A DNA stretch of 64,000 nt from Paraburkholderia translucens (lineage in GTDB: Bacteria > Pseudomonadota > Gammaproteobacteria > Burkholderiales > Burkholderiaceae): contig NZ_JAJITC010000004.1 in assembly GCF_020881035.1 (NCBI RefSeq), positions 62,001 through 126,000 on the forward strand. Direction: 5' to 3'. The notes under the pieces were generated by a model that was not told the DNA's origin, did not search any database, and was given only the letters and a program-made list of their open reading frames with translations. Every line of letters starts with the position of its first letter. Positions within the stretch are counted from its first letter, which is position 1. This document shows positions 25,372-33,747 of this stretch, in pieces. The translations under genes were made by a program, and so were the position numbers.

Positions 25372-26397
25372 CTATCCGGCAGGGCGTGGTTCTTGGTGGG
25401 GCGGGTGAATCCAGCAACCGGGGCTTTCGCTGTCGAAGAATTCCACTTCGACATGCGCTCCTAATGCATCATGGATCATCTGGAAGACCCGGTTGCAGTA
25501 CGCCTGATCGCCTCGGAATACTGACACCGCTACACGATTGATGCCCGTGTCCTTCATGCGCTGCAGGAGGTGAATATCTTGCTCGGCGAAGCCCCAGCCG
25601 TAGACCACTAGGGTGTCCCGCTGCGATTTCAGAACTTCTCTGTAGACGGTGGAGAGGTAGTAGCTGTTCTGGATGGAAGTAACTTTCTGTGTCCAAGTTC
25701 CCTCACTCACGAACAAAGGCACGACCTCTCCGTTTTGCCAGCGTTGCAGGACCGCCTCCAGTAACCCGTCCTGAAGGTTGTGGATCTTGCGTTCCTGTTC
25801 GACCAAGTTTCGACACAATACCAAACTGCCATGCGGATAGAAAACGAGCGAGGTTGAACGATCTCCTCGGATCGGCTGCCTGAATCGCTGCCAGTCATCG
25901 TTGAAGGCGCCACCTCCCACAAAGCAGTCCTTAAACGCATGCTGATCGTCGATATCCAAACCGTAGGTCATAGCCCAGTACACAACTAGGTCGTAGTTGA
26001 GCGAAATGACAGTTTTGAAGCGCTTCAGGAATTGATAAATGCTCGGCAGGTGGGCGCTTACCGCACCGTGCTCCGGGTGAATGTCGCGGACTGTCTGGAT
26101 GAGGCAGTCCCTAAGAGCGACGTAGGCGGCATGGGTCCGCTCATCCGGTATTTGTAGCGAACGGTTGACGTTCGACGCCTGCCAGACGATCCGAAGAACC
26201 AGTTCGAAGTCGTTGGTCTGAAAGAAATTGAATAGTTGCCGAGCGTTGTCTGGAAGCAAGTTCTGCTCAGCGGCATGCTGAAGCAGCGAGGCATACGAAA
26301 AACTCGGACTGACGGAAATGCTAGCACCATTGCCGAGGAGAATTGTGCATCCGTAGTTCTCGACAATCGCTTCCCAAGGCTTAATCTCAAACGGCAT
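25372..26397 (-). CDS. DUF4917 family SIR2-like protein
   Basis: This 341-aa protein has a GCTILLGNGASISVS motif (Gly-rich nucleotide-binding loop, residues 17-30), SLNYDLVVYWAMTYG in the middle and TLVVYGWGFAEQDIHLLQRM near the end. These three elements are laid out as in SIR2-like Rossmann proteins (GxGxS, TxNYD, GxSxxDxDI) and match DUF4917. SIR2-like domains in phage defence usually degrade NAD+; whether this one does is inferred. It starts 34 bp after the Abi_C-type gene and is the last gene of the minus-strand cluster. Confidence 0.72.
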   Translation of the reverse strand: MPFEIKPWEAIVENYGCTILLGNGASISVSPSFSYASLLQHAAEQNLLPDNARQLFNFFQTNDFELVLRIVWQASNVNRSLQIPDERTHAAYVALRDCLIQTVRDIHPEHGAVSAHLPSIYQFLKRFKTVISLNYDLVVYWAMTYGLDIDDQHAFKDCFVGGGAFNDDWQRFRQPIRGDRSTSLVFYPHGSLVLCRNLVEQERKIHNLQDGLLEAVLQRWQNGEVVPLFVSEGTWTQKVTSIQNSYYLSTVYREVLKSQRDTLVVYGWGFAEQDIHLLQRMKDTGINRVAVSVFRGDQAYCNRVFQMIHDALGAHVEVEFFDSESPGCWIHPPHQEPRPAG

Positions 26398-26430
26398 GTT
26401 GTCGTTCCTTGCACAATCGAGCCGGTGCGT

Positions 26431-27213
26431 TCAAGGCTGTTGGATTCGCAGGAGATGGTTCTTGAGCAAGAACCAGCACATGTTGAGCGCGAAGGAGCGG
26501 CCGAGCCGCGTCATCTGATCTTCCGGGATGCCCATCGGGCGGTGAGCGCCAGGACTCAGAAAACCGAACACGCCAGCCAGCCCTTTTTCCTCCTCGACCG
26601 TGATCTCGCCGCTGCTTCGCAGGAACGCAAGCACCTCGCCCCACTTCGATGGGTTGTAGGTGGCTGGTGTCGGCTGCTGCGAGGCAATATGGGCAGCCAC
26701 GTCACCCGCCAGCGTCTCCAGCGCCACGCGGGCATTCACGAGCGACGCGTTGTAGTCGGGCGGCGTCGACCGGAACGCGCCAGCCGAGTCGTCGATCTTG
26801 GCGATGATTTCCTGCACATGAGGAGCCCCCGAGTTCTGCAAGGCAGCGATCAGGTCATCCTCCAAGGGCGCTGCATCGGCAATCGATGGATCAGTTTGAA
26901 CCAGCTTCTTGCCCTCGATGATGTAGCCGTCTAGCAGTAGGCACTGCGTCAGGTCGTGCAAGCGCTCGTCGAACCGATACTTCGGATTGACCCTGGCCCG
27001 CAGATCGCCCGTAGTCGCAACAACCTCGGCCAGCGCCAGCATAAGCGTGCGGTCATCGAGATCGCGTAGCGTGTTCAATAAGCCGTACAACAGTTGTCCG
27101 TGGGACAACGATAAGTGCTGCACCCCGTACTTGCCCAAGAGCACAATTGAATTCATGGGCTCCTGCAGTTCCAGGAATTGCGCGAACGAATAGCGGGTTC
27201 TTTGTCCGATCAT
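26431..27213 (-). CDS. abortive infection family protein (Abi_C-like C-terminus)
   Basis: This is a 260-aa protein. The C-terminal third (YNASLVNARVALETLAGDVAAH, WGEVLAFLRSSGEI, GVFGFLSPGAHRPMG) fits the Abi_C domain, which is HEPN-like and common in abortive-infection proteins. The N-terminal part is helical with no clear domain. It lies 121 bp after the ABC ATPase gene and 33 bp before DUF4917, all on one strand. Whether it pairs with DUF4917 as its own two-gene system or belongs to the ABC system is open. Confidence 0.72.
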   Translation of the reverse strand: MIGQRTRYSFAQFLELQEPMNSIVLLGKYGVQHLSLSHGQLLYGLLNTLRDLDDRTLMLALAEVVATTGDLRARVNPKYRFDERLHDLTQCLLLDGYIIEGKKLVQTDPSIADAAPLEDDLIAALQNSGAPHVQEIIAKIDDSAGAFRSTPPDYNASLVNARVALETLAGDVAAHIASQQPTPATYNPSKWGEVLAFLRSSGEITVEEEKGLAGVFGFLSPGAHRPMGIPEDQMTRLGRSFALNMCWFLLKNHLLRIQQP

Positions 27214-27334
27214 GCTTCTTGTTTCTCGCAGATTTCAGAGGGGTAGTGCGGCCTTTTCTGTGCCCTTGCCGATAGCTCCGGGACTCCCCATATTCGAGCG
27301 CATACTCAGAATTCAACCACCATCAGTCCGATAG

Positions 27335-29056
27335 TTATCCAAATCTGATGCCAAACAGCCCGCCGTCTTCCGTGGCATCGGTCAAACGTGTTGGAAGTAC
27401 ATGGTCATTAAGATCGAAGCCATCAATGGTTTCCTTGAAAGCGTCGTCCTCATTCATCGTCACGATGTATTGAAAACCAAGCTCCTGTGCGATCTCTGAG
27501 CCAAGACGCAAGGCGCTAATGACCTGGCGCCCGTCAACGCCGTCAAACAGATGGCTATCATGGATCAGAAATCCCGGCCCCATCTGCCGCTTGGCGCACA
27601 AGCGCATAAGCATCATGTCGAAGCAGAATATCTGCATATTCTTGATGCCTTTGCTGCGCTCACCTTGCATCGGGAATTTGAAAATCGGTCCGTTGGAGGT
27701 TTCATCGACCGTCATGCTGCCGGCCGATTCATACAAGCGTTGCGAAGTTTCCTCGAAGGCGACGATGGCTTCCGCCAATCGGTCCTTCTGCTCAGCAAAG
27801 TCACGCCGCAGTCGAATCGTGAGGCGATTGCGCTCTATGTCCAGCTCGTTCTTGGTGCCTTCGAGCTGTTCTGCGGCTTCGAAGCGTTGCCTCAGCGATT
27901 CCACTTCGGATTCCAGCCGGCCCAGTTCTCCCTGCAACTTGAGGAACTGTTCGAGAGCACCATGGCTCTTGAGAATGCCAAGGATCTCGCCACGCCGTTG
28001 GTCGAGCTGTGCTTTCTTACTATCACGCAGCTCGATACGCAGCTTGGCAGCTTCGAGTTCGCTGGACAGATAGTCCTTGCGATTGCGCACCACCGATTCG
28101 TGAAAGCTCTTCACGTCTTCATAGCGGCGCTTAACCAAGCCGGGAAGCACGATACCTGCCTCTTGATAGACAGCTTGAAGGTCTTCATGGTCCGGAGGAA
28201 CCTCGGAGGCGAGGGCGCTTTCCAGATCACGAATAGCTGAGAAGTCGATGGTGTTGGCGTTGGCCAAGTCGTTGAGCTGGCGGGTGAGCGTTGCGCTTTC
28301 GACTTCCAGCTCCCGGTATTCCGGCAAGACCTGGAAAGTCTCAACTTCCGCGTGAAGCTTCTTGAGACGAGCCTCCTGAATGGTCAGCTCTGTGCGCAAG
28401 TCAGCGGCTTTGCCGATAATTGAACCGAACGCACCGTTGCCAGCCGCCTTCTTCAGCTCTTCGAGAGTCTTTTCCCGATCGCGCACAGCTTGCCAATCTC
28501 GGGCAATCTGCCAGTCCAGTCCGAGTAGGAACATCAGCGCCATCTGCATGTCGCCAGTTCCCTGCATCGTGGCCTGCTTTTCTGGTGTCATGAAGGCGCC
28601 GCTCGCCTGTCGGCGTACAAAGTAGGCAAACAGCGACCGGAACGAAGGCGGCTTGCTGCCTGCAGCTTCAAGGCTGCTCAGGCCAAACATTTGTTCGCCG
28701 AGGAACGTACACCACTCGGTGGCCGAGAACTTGACCTTCGCGGCAGGCGGAGCTGTTACGAAGATTTTGGCTTTGGAACCACCGCTGCGCTCGACGACCG
28801 TTCGTTCCGACTTCAAATCGAAGTCCATGCCGAAGGTGTGTTCGGCCAGCTCCGGGGTGCGGAAAATCGACTCCGGACCGGCATCGGCACCGAGCAGAAA
28901 ATGCACCAACTCAACGAAACTGGTTTTGCCGGCACGATTGCGCGTTTGCTTGGTGGTTGCCCCCTCGGTTTTTTGGGCGAGCAGCACATTCAGGCCGGGC
29001 TTCAGATCTCCAAGGTTTTTGAAACCAGGCAGCGTGCTGAAAATGTGATGAATCAC
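27335..29056 (-). CDS. ABC three-component system ATPase (DUF2326, SMC/Rad50-like)
   Basis: This 573-aa protein starts at GTG 29056, whose TGA overlap (GTGA) with the preceding gene fixes the start. A Walker A-like TRNRAGKTSF is at residues 38-47, a Gln-rich loop region follows, then long coiled coils (about residues 205-480) and a C-terminal DUF2326 segment with FLIHDSHLFDGVDGRQ (Walker B/D-loop region). The layout is SMC/Rad50-like. In ABC-3C systems this ATPase is thought to sense invading DNA and control an effector encoded beside it. Both partners are present directly upstream. Confidence 0.85.
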   Translation of the reverse strand: MIHHIFSTLPGFKNLGDLKPGLNVLLAQKTEGATTKQTRNRAGKTSFVELVHFLLGADAGPESIFRTPELAEHTFGMDFDLKSERTVVERSGGSKAKIFVTAPPAAKVKFSATEWCTFLGEQMFGLSSLEAAGSKPPSFRSLFAYFVRRQASGAFMTPEKQATMQGTGDMQMALMFLLGLDWQIARDWQAVRDREKTLEELKKAAGNGAFGSIIGKAADLRTELTIQEARLKKLHAEVETFQVLPEYRELEVESATLTRQLNDLANANTIDFSAIRDLESALASEVPPDHEDLQAVYQEAGIVLPGLVKRRYEDVKSFHESVVRNRKDYLSSELEAAKLRIELRDSKKAQLDQRRGEILGILKSHGALEQFLKLQGELGRLESEVESLRQRFEAAEQLEGTKNELDIERNRLTIRLRRDFAEQKDRLAEAIVAFEETSQRLYESAGSMTVDETSNGPIFKFPMQGERSKGIKNMQIFCFDMMLMRLCAKRQMGPGFLIHDSHLFDGVDGRQVISALRLGSEIAQELGFQYIVTMNEDDAFKETIDGFDLNDHVLPTRLTDATEDGGLFGIRFG

Positions 29057-29301
29057 GCTGTCCTCCGGGCCACAAGGCCGCTTTCGAGTTCGATGGTTCC
29101 AAGTGCGTACAGCAGGTCGAGGGAGAGCAAAAACCAGTCGTAGGTGATTCGCCGAGGCGTTGCGGTCAAGCTGGTGTCGTGTCTGTTCAATTCCTCCCAA
29201 AGCGCCGAGACAGTTTTGGGGCGTGCGAGGAAGGTCAAAACACGCGCACCGACAGTCAGCAGTGCGCGATCCTGCGGCAGGTGTTTGGATGGCAGGATCA
29301 T
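29053..29301 (-). CDS. ABC three-component system middle component
   Basis: This 82-aa protein, MILPSKHLPQDRALLTVGARVL to DWFLLSLDLLYALGTIEL, fits the small winged-helix-like middle component (MC6 type) of ABC-3C systems. It overlaps the upstream gene (ATGA, 29298-29301) and the ATPase gene (GTGA, 29053-29056), so the three are translationally coupled. Confidence 0.82.
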   Translation of the reverse strand: MILPSKHLPQDRALLTVGARVLTFLARPKTVSALWEELNRHDTSLTATPRRITYDWFLLSLDLLYALGTIELESGLVARRTA

Positions 29302-30218
29302 GCAGCCCCTATCGCTTGAGCGTCTTCAAAAATCTCGCATTTGTCGAACAGGTATGCCATCACGGCCAGCACGGCCGCCTTGTGCGTGGGCGTGGTATTG
29401 GTCGTGCCTCCGGCCCACGCTTCTAGGCGGCCGAATATTTCATCAGGATGGAGCTGAGGAACTCCATCCCGCAGCCTCACGTATTCGCTCTTGAACGCCT
29501 GCGCGATCTGCTCGCCGTAAGTAGGGTTCTTCCAGCTATTGAAGAACTGTGCAACGAGCGGCGACTTTTGCATACCGATCTTCAGGAAGTCGGCGACAGC
29601 TTGAGACAGAAGGTTTGCCTCGATCTTTCCGCGCGAAACGTCCTTCACCTCGCTTGTCGTGGGTACGGGTGTGATGCTGATGTGAGTGAGCACAGCGGCC
29701 AGATCGCTGAAGCCCAGATTGACATTTGCTTCCATTGTTAACGAAGGACCGAACCAGGACTCGAGATCCTGAAGGCTTAACTGACGGAACTTCGCCAGCA
29801 TTTCCTCGTACCCACAGTGTCCAATCTTGATCTGTGGGTTGTCTTGCGCGAGTTTGGCCAGGGCCTCGATGACGTGTGGACCCAGACGCCCATCGGGTGC
29901 GTTGTGCACGAAGGTCCACTCATCGAAATAATCTTCCCAGTGCTCTTTTGCCCCCTCGAAGTCCTCGTTGATCTTCTTGACGGCCTCGGCAGCGCTCAAT
30001 TCATTGGGGGCGTAGCTTTGAAACAGGATTCGAGCGGAGGGTAGATACCCGTCGTTCTTCCGATCCCCAACATTGCCCCAAGGCCGGCAAGCCATGAAGT
30101 CATTGGGATGTGCCTTCGACATCAGCTTCTCGAACAAACGTTGAAATCCGTCCCCTTTGGATTCCAGGAAGGCAATGCGGAAATCCTTTTCGTAGTTGAG
30201 TTGCTGTATGCGATCCAT
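29298..30218 (-). CDS. ABC three-component system effector/CTD protein with nuclease-like N-terminus
   Basis: This is a 306-aa protein. The first 75 residues, LESKGDGFQRLFEKLM, WGNVGDRKNDGYLPSARILFQSYAP, resemble PD-(D/E)xK-type restriction endonuclease folds: acidic E19, D52 and D56, and Q67 in the last position where many families have E-x-K. The C-terminal part (FSDLAAVLTHISITP to YGEQIAQAFKSEYVRLRDG) fits the ABC-3C C-terminal domain. It is the likely toxic component released or activated by the ATPase. It lies 48 bp after dinJ. Confidence 0.75.
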   Translation of the reverse strand: MDRIQQLNYEKDFRIAFLESKGDGFQRLFEKLMSKAHPNDFMACRPWGNVGDRKNDGYLPSARILFQSYAPNELSAAEAVKKINEDFEGAKEHWEDYFDEWTFVHNAPDGRLGPHVIEALAKLAQDNPQIKIGHCGYEEMLAKFRQLSLQDLESWFGPSLTMEANVNLGFSDLAAVLTHISITPVPTTSEVKDVSRGKIEANLLSQAVADFLKIGMQKSPLVAQFFNSWKNPTYGEQIAQAFKSEYVRLRDGVPQLHPDEIFGRLEAWAGGTTNTTPTHKAAVLAVMAYLFDKCEIFEDAQAIGAA

Positions 30219-30266
30219 GAGTTCAGACTCTGACCCTAATTTTCTTGGCGTTTTTCAGGCAGACGC

Positions 30267-30461
30267 TCACGGCTTCCTGGTGCTGGGCTGAGCCTGCACA
30301 CGATTGATATCGAAGGGAAGCGCCTTGTCGGCTGCAATGCGCGTGAGCAGCATTCGAATGGCGTCCGATACGGATAAGCCCATTCCTGCCAACACGTTCG
30401 TGGCTTCCTCTTTGATATGGCCGTCAATCCGGGCGCGGACGATATCACTACTGCTTGCCAT
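30267..30461 (-). CDS. dinJ: RelB/DinJ-family antitoxin, no toxin partner visible
   Basis: This 64-aa protein, IVRARIDGHIKEEATNVLAG followed by MGLSVSDAIRMLLTRIAADKALPFDI, is a clear DinJ-type ribbon-helix-helix antitoxin. The ATG at 30461 follows GGGG by six bases; a TTG at 30473 is less likely. The usual partner, a YafQ-type RNase, should follow but is absent; instead the ABC-3C operon starts 48 bp later. DinJ proteins repress their own promoter, so here it may control the ABC-3C genes. Confidence 0.85.
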   Translation of the reverse strand: MASSSDIVRARIDGHIKEEATNVLAGMGLSVSDAIRMLLTRIAADKALPFDINRVQAQPSTRKP

Positions 30462-30847
30462 GGCATGCCCCAAGCTTTTCTGTAGCTACATTGTGCTTCA
30501 TTTGAGCTTAGATGTCGTTTGATTTTTGTATCAGTCTCCCTAGCATCTCGGCGTCTGTTTCTCCTCGTCTCATGCCGCGTCGCGCCAAATCCGGGTTTGA
30601 CTCCTGAATCCGCCCGGATAGGGGCGGTTCTTCGTGGGCGTTTCGGGAACTGCGATAGCGCTTCGTAGGCTTCCGTCGCCAGCAAGGGAAGGGACGGGCC
30701 GGCGTCGATGCCGGCCGTGCTGGATGTTTGCGGTAGCTGTTCCACCTTGGACTCCGTCAGTACGCTGCATGGAACGTGGCGAGGTTCACCGCCTATCGGG
30801 GCAACTTGTTGCGGCGTAGTGTTGCAAATTTTGGTGCGCCGAATGAC
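30462..30847. promoter_or_regulatory. 386-bp gap upstream of dinJ
   Basis: No gene is seen. AT-rich sequence just upstream of dinJ (about 30475-30545) probably holds the promoter for dinJ and the genes behind it. GC-rich frames further right lack SD sites. Confidence 0.4.
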
Positions 30848-32218
30848 TCACATCGTTCTAAATGCCTTGTCTTCATCTTGACCTTTGTAGCCTCGTAGTC
30901 TTATCGCAGCTTCAATAAGCATTATCCGAGCGAGATAAACTGCGTGCTTTCGTTCTGCGGCGAATGATTCAAGTCTGTCGTAATGCGTACCATGTAATAT
31001 TTTTGATCGACCGGAATCGTATATATCCTTGACTAATTGTTTCAGTGTGCGGGGGTGGTCGCCATGTATTACCTGCGTATCTTCGCTTATGCCGGTCAGG
31101 TGTGCGACCATATCCTTAATGCCATTGTATTTCCCTCCGCAAGAAAGAACGTCCAAGCAAGTTCCTAGTTTTGCCAATGCAATGGCGTCGCTTGACTCGC
31201 GGCAGCCTTCACCAAACCAATCTAGTGCAGTAGCCCACCGATTGGCGAGCTTGGGGTGCGCGTGCTTTGACGGATCAAGTAGTCCCTCAATGATTTCTCC
31301 AAATGCAGGGAAAATTTGAGCAAGATCCATCAATGCTTGCTTCACCCGACTGTGTGGCGCTGAGGGTAATCGTTGTCCAATCGAACTTCCGGGAAGCCAA
31401 AGGAAGCCTTTGGTTTCAACTAGGCTGTTAGTCCCGACAGGAGGGAGGCGCTCCTCATGAAGTGCTTGTTGCTGGAAGCATTCCGGCGCCCCAAATCCCA
31501 GAGATATGGCATCGAGAGCAGTTTTTGCAGCCAGTCTAGCTAGTTTGCGAGAGAAACTCTTTTCGTAGCCGAGAACTGTAACTTTGACCAGTGCAGGACA
31601 CTCACGAACTGCACCGTACACGGCGCTGGCTAATCCCTCAATGGGCGAGCTATCCTTGGGTTTTTGTAGTGCTTCTTTGAGAATTTCTTTCCAGCGATTA
31701 TTTGCCTCTGGCTGGTTTAGATAGTGCTCTTTCCCATTTTTAGGGAAATCAACAGCGTCTATCCAATCGAACCGATTAAATATCGTTACGGGGCCGATTG
31801 AGAATGGAGAATCCCTCTCCATGCCAAGAGTCCAAGCTGGAAAGTAGTGCGTATATTCAGGGGTGGTGCTAGCTAGTCTATCCTCGATGAGGGTTTTTAT
31901 CTTTGGTATGAGGCTCCCTTGATCGTTTTCCTCGAATCCTGAAAATTCGCCTGCGGCGTGCATATCGGCGACCGCTTGGCGCACTATTTTCTCGTACTCC
32001 TCGAGTTCGATCTTTCGCGAGTTTGAAGAACGATTTTCGTGGATGATCTTCGAGAACTGCCGTAAAACGGTTCTCGCTTTCTGAGTAAAGTGCCGTTGCA
32101 GACCATTTTCAGCAGTGACAAAATCGGGCATGCCGACTTCTTCCTGCCAGGGGAGGGCCCCGCTATGTATGCGATCTAATTCATCTATGAGAGATTTAAG
32201 CTCGGATGCTTGGCTCAT
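30848..32218 (-). CDS. large protein with C-terminal HEPN-like motif, probable defence RNase
   Basis: This 456-aa protein has visibly more AT-rich codons than its surroundings. The N-terminal half has no recognised domain. The C-terminal part, ALDWFGEGCRESSDAIALAKLGTCLDVL and DSGRSKILHGTHYD, has the helical layout and R-x4-H motif (R404, H409) of HEPN ribonucleases, as in ApeA-like proteins. HEPN RNases act in abortive infection. It is a single gene upstream of the dinJ/ABC-3C cluster on the same strand and may be independent. Confidence 0.6.
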   Translation of the reverse strand: MSQASELKSLIDELDRIHSGALPWQEEVGMPDFVTAENGLQRHFTQKARTVLRQFSKIIHENRSSNSRKIELEEYEKIVRQAVADMHAAGEFSGFEENDQGSLIPKIKTLIEDRLASTTPEYTHYFPAWTLGMERDSPFSIGPVTIFNRFDWIDAVDFPKNGKEHYLNQPEANNRWKEILKEALQKPKDSSPIEGLASAVYGAVRECPALVKVTVLGYEKSFSRKLARLAAKTALDAISLGFGAPECFQQQALHEERLPPVGTNSLVETKGFLWLPGSSIGQRLPSAPHSRVKQALMDLAQIFPAFGEIIEGLLDPSKHAHPKLANRWATALDWFGEGCRESSDAIALAKLGTCLDVLSCGGKYNGIKDMVAHLTGISEDTQVIHGDHPRTLKQLVKDIYDSGRSKILHGTHYDRLESFAAERKHAVYLARIMLIEAAIRLRGYKGQDEDKAFRTM

Positions 32219-33018
32219 GTTTACGCTCTTTGTCTGATGCGCTTATTCTTCAAGGTGAGGATGGGCCTAGCGACTCTGGCCCCTCGCAGACCTGTGCGCA
32301 CTGGTTACTGACGGCGCAACTATTTTGTCTACCGCGCGGCAATTCTAGTCGTTGTCCGCGTGTTTCGCATCGAGTGTTGGTTTGTCGAGCGAGTTGACAG
32401 GAGAAATAGTGATACGGCCAGGGGCGGTTAGGTAAAACTCGCACCACTGGTGTGAGAAATCGGCTGGCGACCTACGAAATTGCCAAGACGTTGCCGAAGA
32501 GGTTAAAGGATCAGCTTTCCTTCGTCCGGCCTCTGAAGAACATATGCAGCCCCCTGATCGGACGTCCCGGGGAGCTGAGACACTCAAAAATTTCGTGGAT
32601 GGCATTTTTCATGGCATCGTCCTTCCAAGTTGCGCGGAAAGCCCCGTTGGCAAAGACTTTGATGCCGCTATTAACAATCGAGTGGGAATGATTCAGCACA
32701 GTGAGGTCAGATAAGCAACCTTCCGCGCTTCCGAACAGTTTCAAACAGAATCAGCTGGCTAGCGCCCGATGACCGAGCGCGGCGATCATCTCGGGCGGGC
32801 GCTCGACGCAAAAGGCATAAAGCGACTCTGTGAGTGCGGACCATACTGTGCCGGAATCGTGACATACCGTGTCCGGGCACCCCATGTTTAGGGTTGGATG
32901 AGATTGGAAAGCACTGATGGCAAGCGAAGCAAGTATTTGATTACTAAAGAATTTACATCAACCAGTCCAGTCTCCTAATCCGTAGGCCGAGTGTTACTCA
33001 CGCTCAGCTAGAATTCAG

Positions 33019-33047
33019 AAGGGCTTCGCACGATCAGAGCCCTTTTT
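33019..33047 (+). terminator. terminator-like hairpin
   Basis: AAGGGCT (33019-33025) pairs with AGCCCTT (33038-33044), followed by a T run to 33047. Confidence 0.5.
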
Positions 33048-33202
33048 CTGCTTGGCTGATGCCAGCAAGGTTGACTCTTACGGTCGCTGCGGTCTCGGTA
33101 GGGTCGCGAAGTGATTTCTACCAATCAACAACGCGATGTCAGGAGTTGGATTAGCGCCACAAACTTGCCACACGCGATGTGCAAAAACCTGCGTCAGAAT
33201 GC

Positions 33203-33242
33203 AAAACAACGCACTACATCGCAAGACGTAGTGCGTTGTTTT
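33203..33242. terminator. bidirectional terminator downstream of tRNA-Ala
   Basis: AAAACAACGCACTAC (33203-33217) pairs with GTAGTGCGTTGTTTT (33228-33242) over a 10-base loop. The 15-bp perfect stem has T runs on both strands. It lies 12 bp beyond the 3' end of the tRNA, so it probably ends the tRNA transcript. Confidence 0.75.
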
Positions 33243-33254
33243 TAAAGCGATTTT

Positions 33255-33330
<76 letters not shown>

Positions 33331-33393
33331 AACGAAAACGATTCTAGCACAGCCATTTTCCCTTTTGCCAAGCCTCCTAGCCTCGGGAAAACC

Positions 33394-33747
33394 TCATCTG
33401 GACGGCGCACCCGCGAGCACCCAGTCGACCACCGTGCGGATGTCCGCATCGCTCATCGATTGATGGGCCGGCATCGGAATCACGCCCCAGACACCGGAAC
33501 CGCCGTCCTTCACCTTGCGCGCAAGTCGGGCGGGCGCCTGCGCGTCGCCCTTGTACTTCGCGGCGATCTGCTGGAACGACGGACCGACCAATTTGCGATC
33601 CACCGCGTGACAGCCCATGCACGCATTTGCGGAGGCCACCTGCTGACCGCGCGGCACTTCGGCTGCGCTTGCGGCCGAAGTCATCGCCCCGCCCAGCGCA
33701 CCGATCGCCACCGTGAACACAACGCCCACACGCGCCATACCCCGCAT
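33394..33747 (-). CDS. class I c-type cytochrome (c5/c551-like)
   Basis: The 117-aa precursor starts at ATG 33747, overlapping the TGA of the upstream gene. A signal peptide (GVVFTVAIGALGGAMTSAASAA) precedes the heme-binding site ACMGCH, and a Met ligand is likely in IPMPAHQSMSD. It is a small periplasmic electron carrier. It is the last gene of the yraN-diaA-dolP unit on this strand. Confidence 0.88.
   Translation of the reverse strand: MRGMARVGVVFTVAIGALGGAMTSAASAAEVPRGQQVASANACMGCHAVDRKLVGPSFQQIAAKYKGDAQAPARLARKVKDGGSGVWGVIPMPAHQSMSDADIRTVVDWVLAGAPSR

Larger units (their letters stand above)
32219..33254. other. 1-kb island end without a supported gene
   Basis: The stretch lies between the HEPN gene and the tRNA. 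It contains two hairpins (33019-33047 and 33203-33242) but no ORF with SD and domain; a 77-codon minus frame at 32511-32744 is the longest candidate and looks random. The right junction of the island is expected here or at the tRNA 3' end. Confidence 0.45.

Noticed and set aside
1..33254. Integrase or conjugation genes of an ICE
   Set aside because: No integrase, relaxase or type IV secretion gene is recognisable in the island part of the window; only small ICE-like hypotheticals are.
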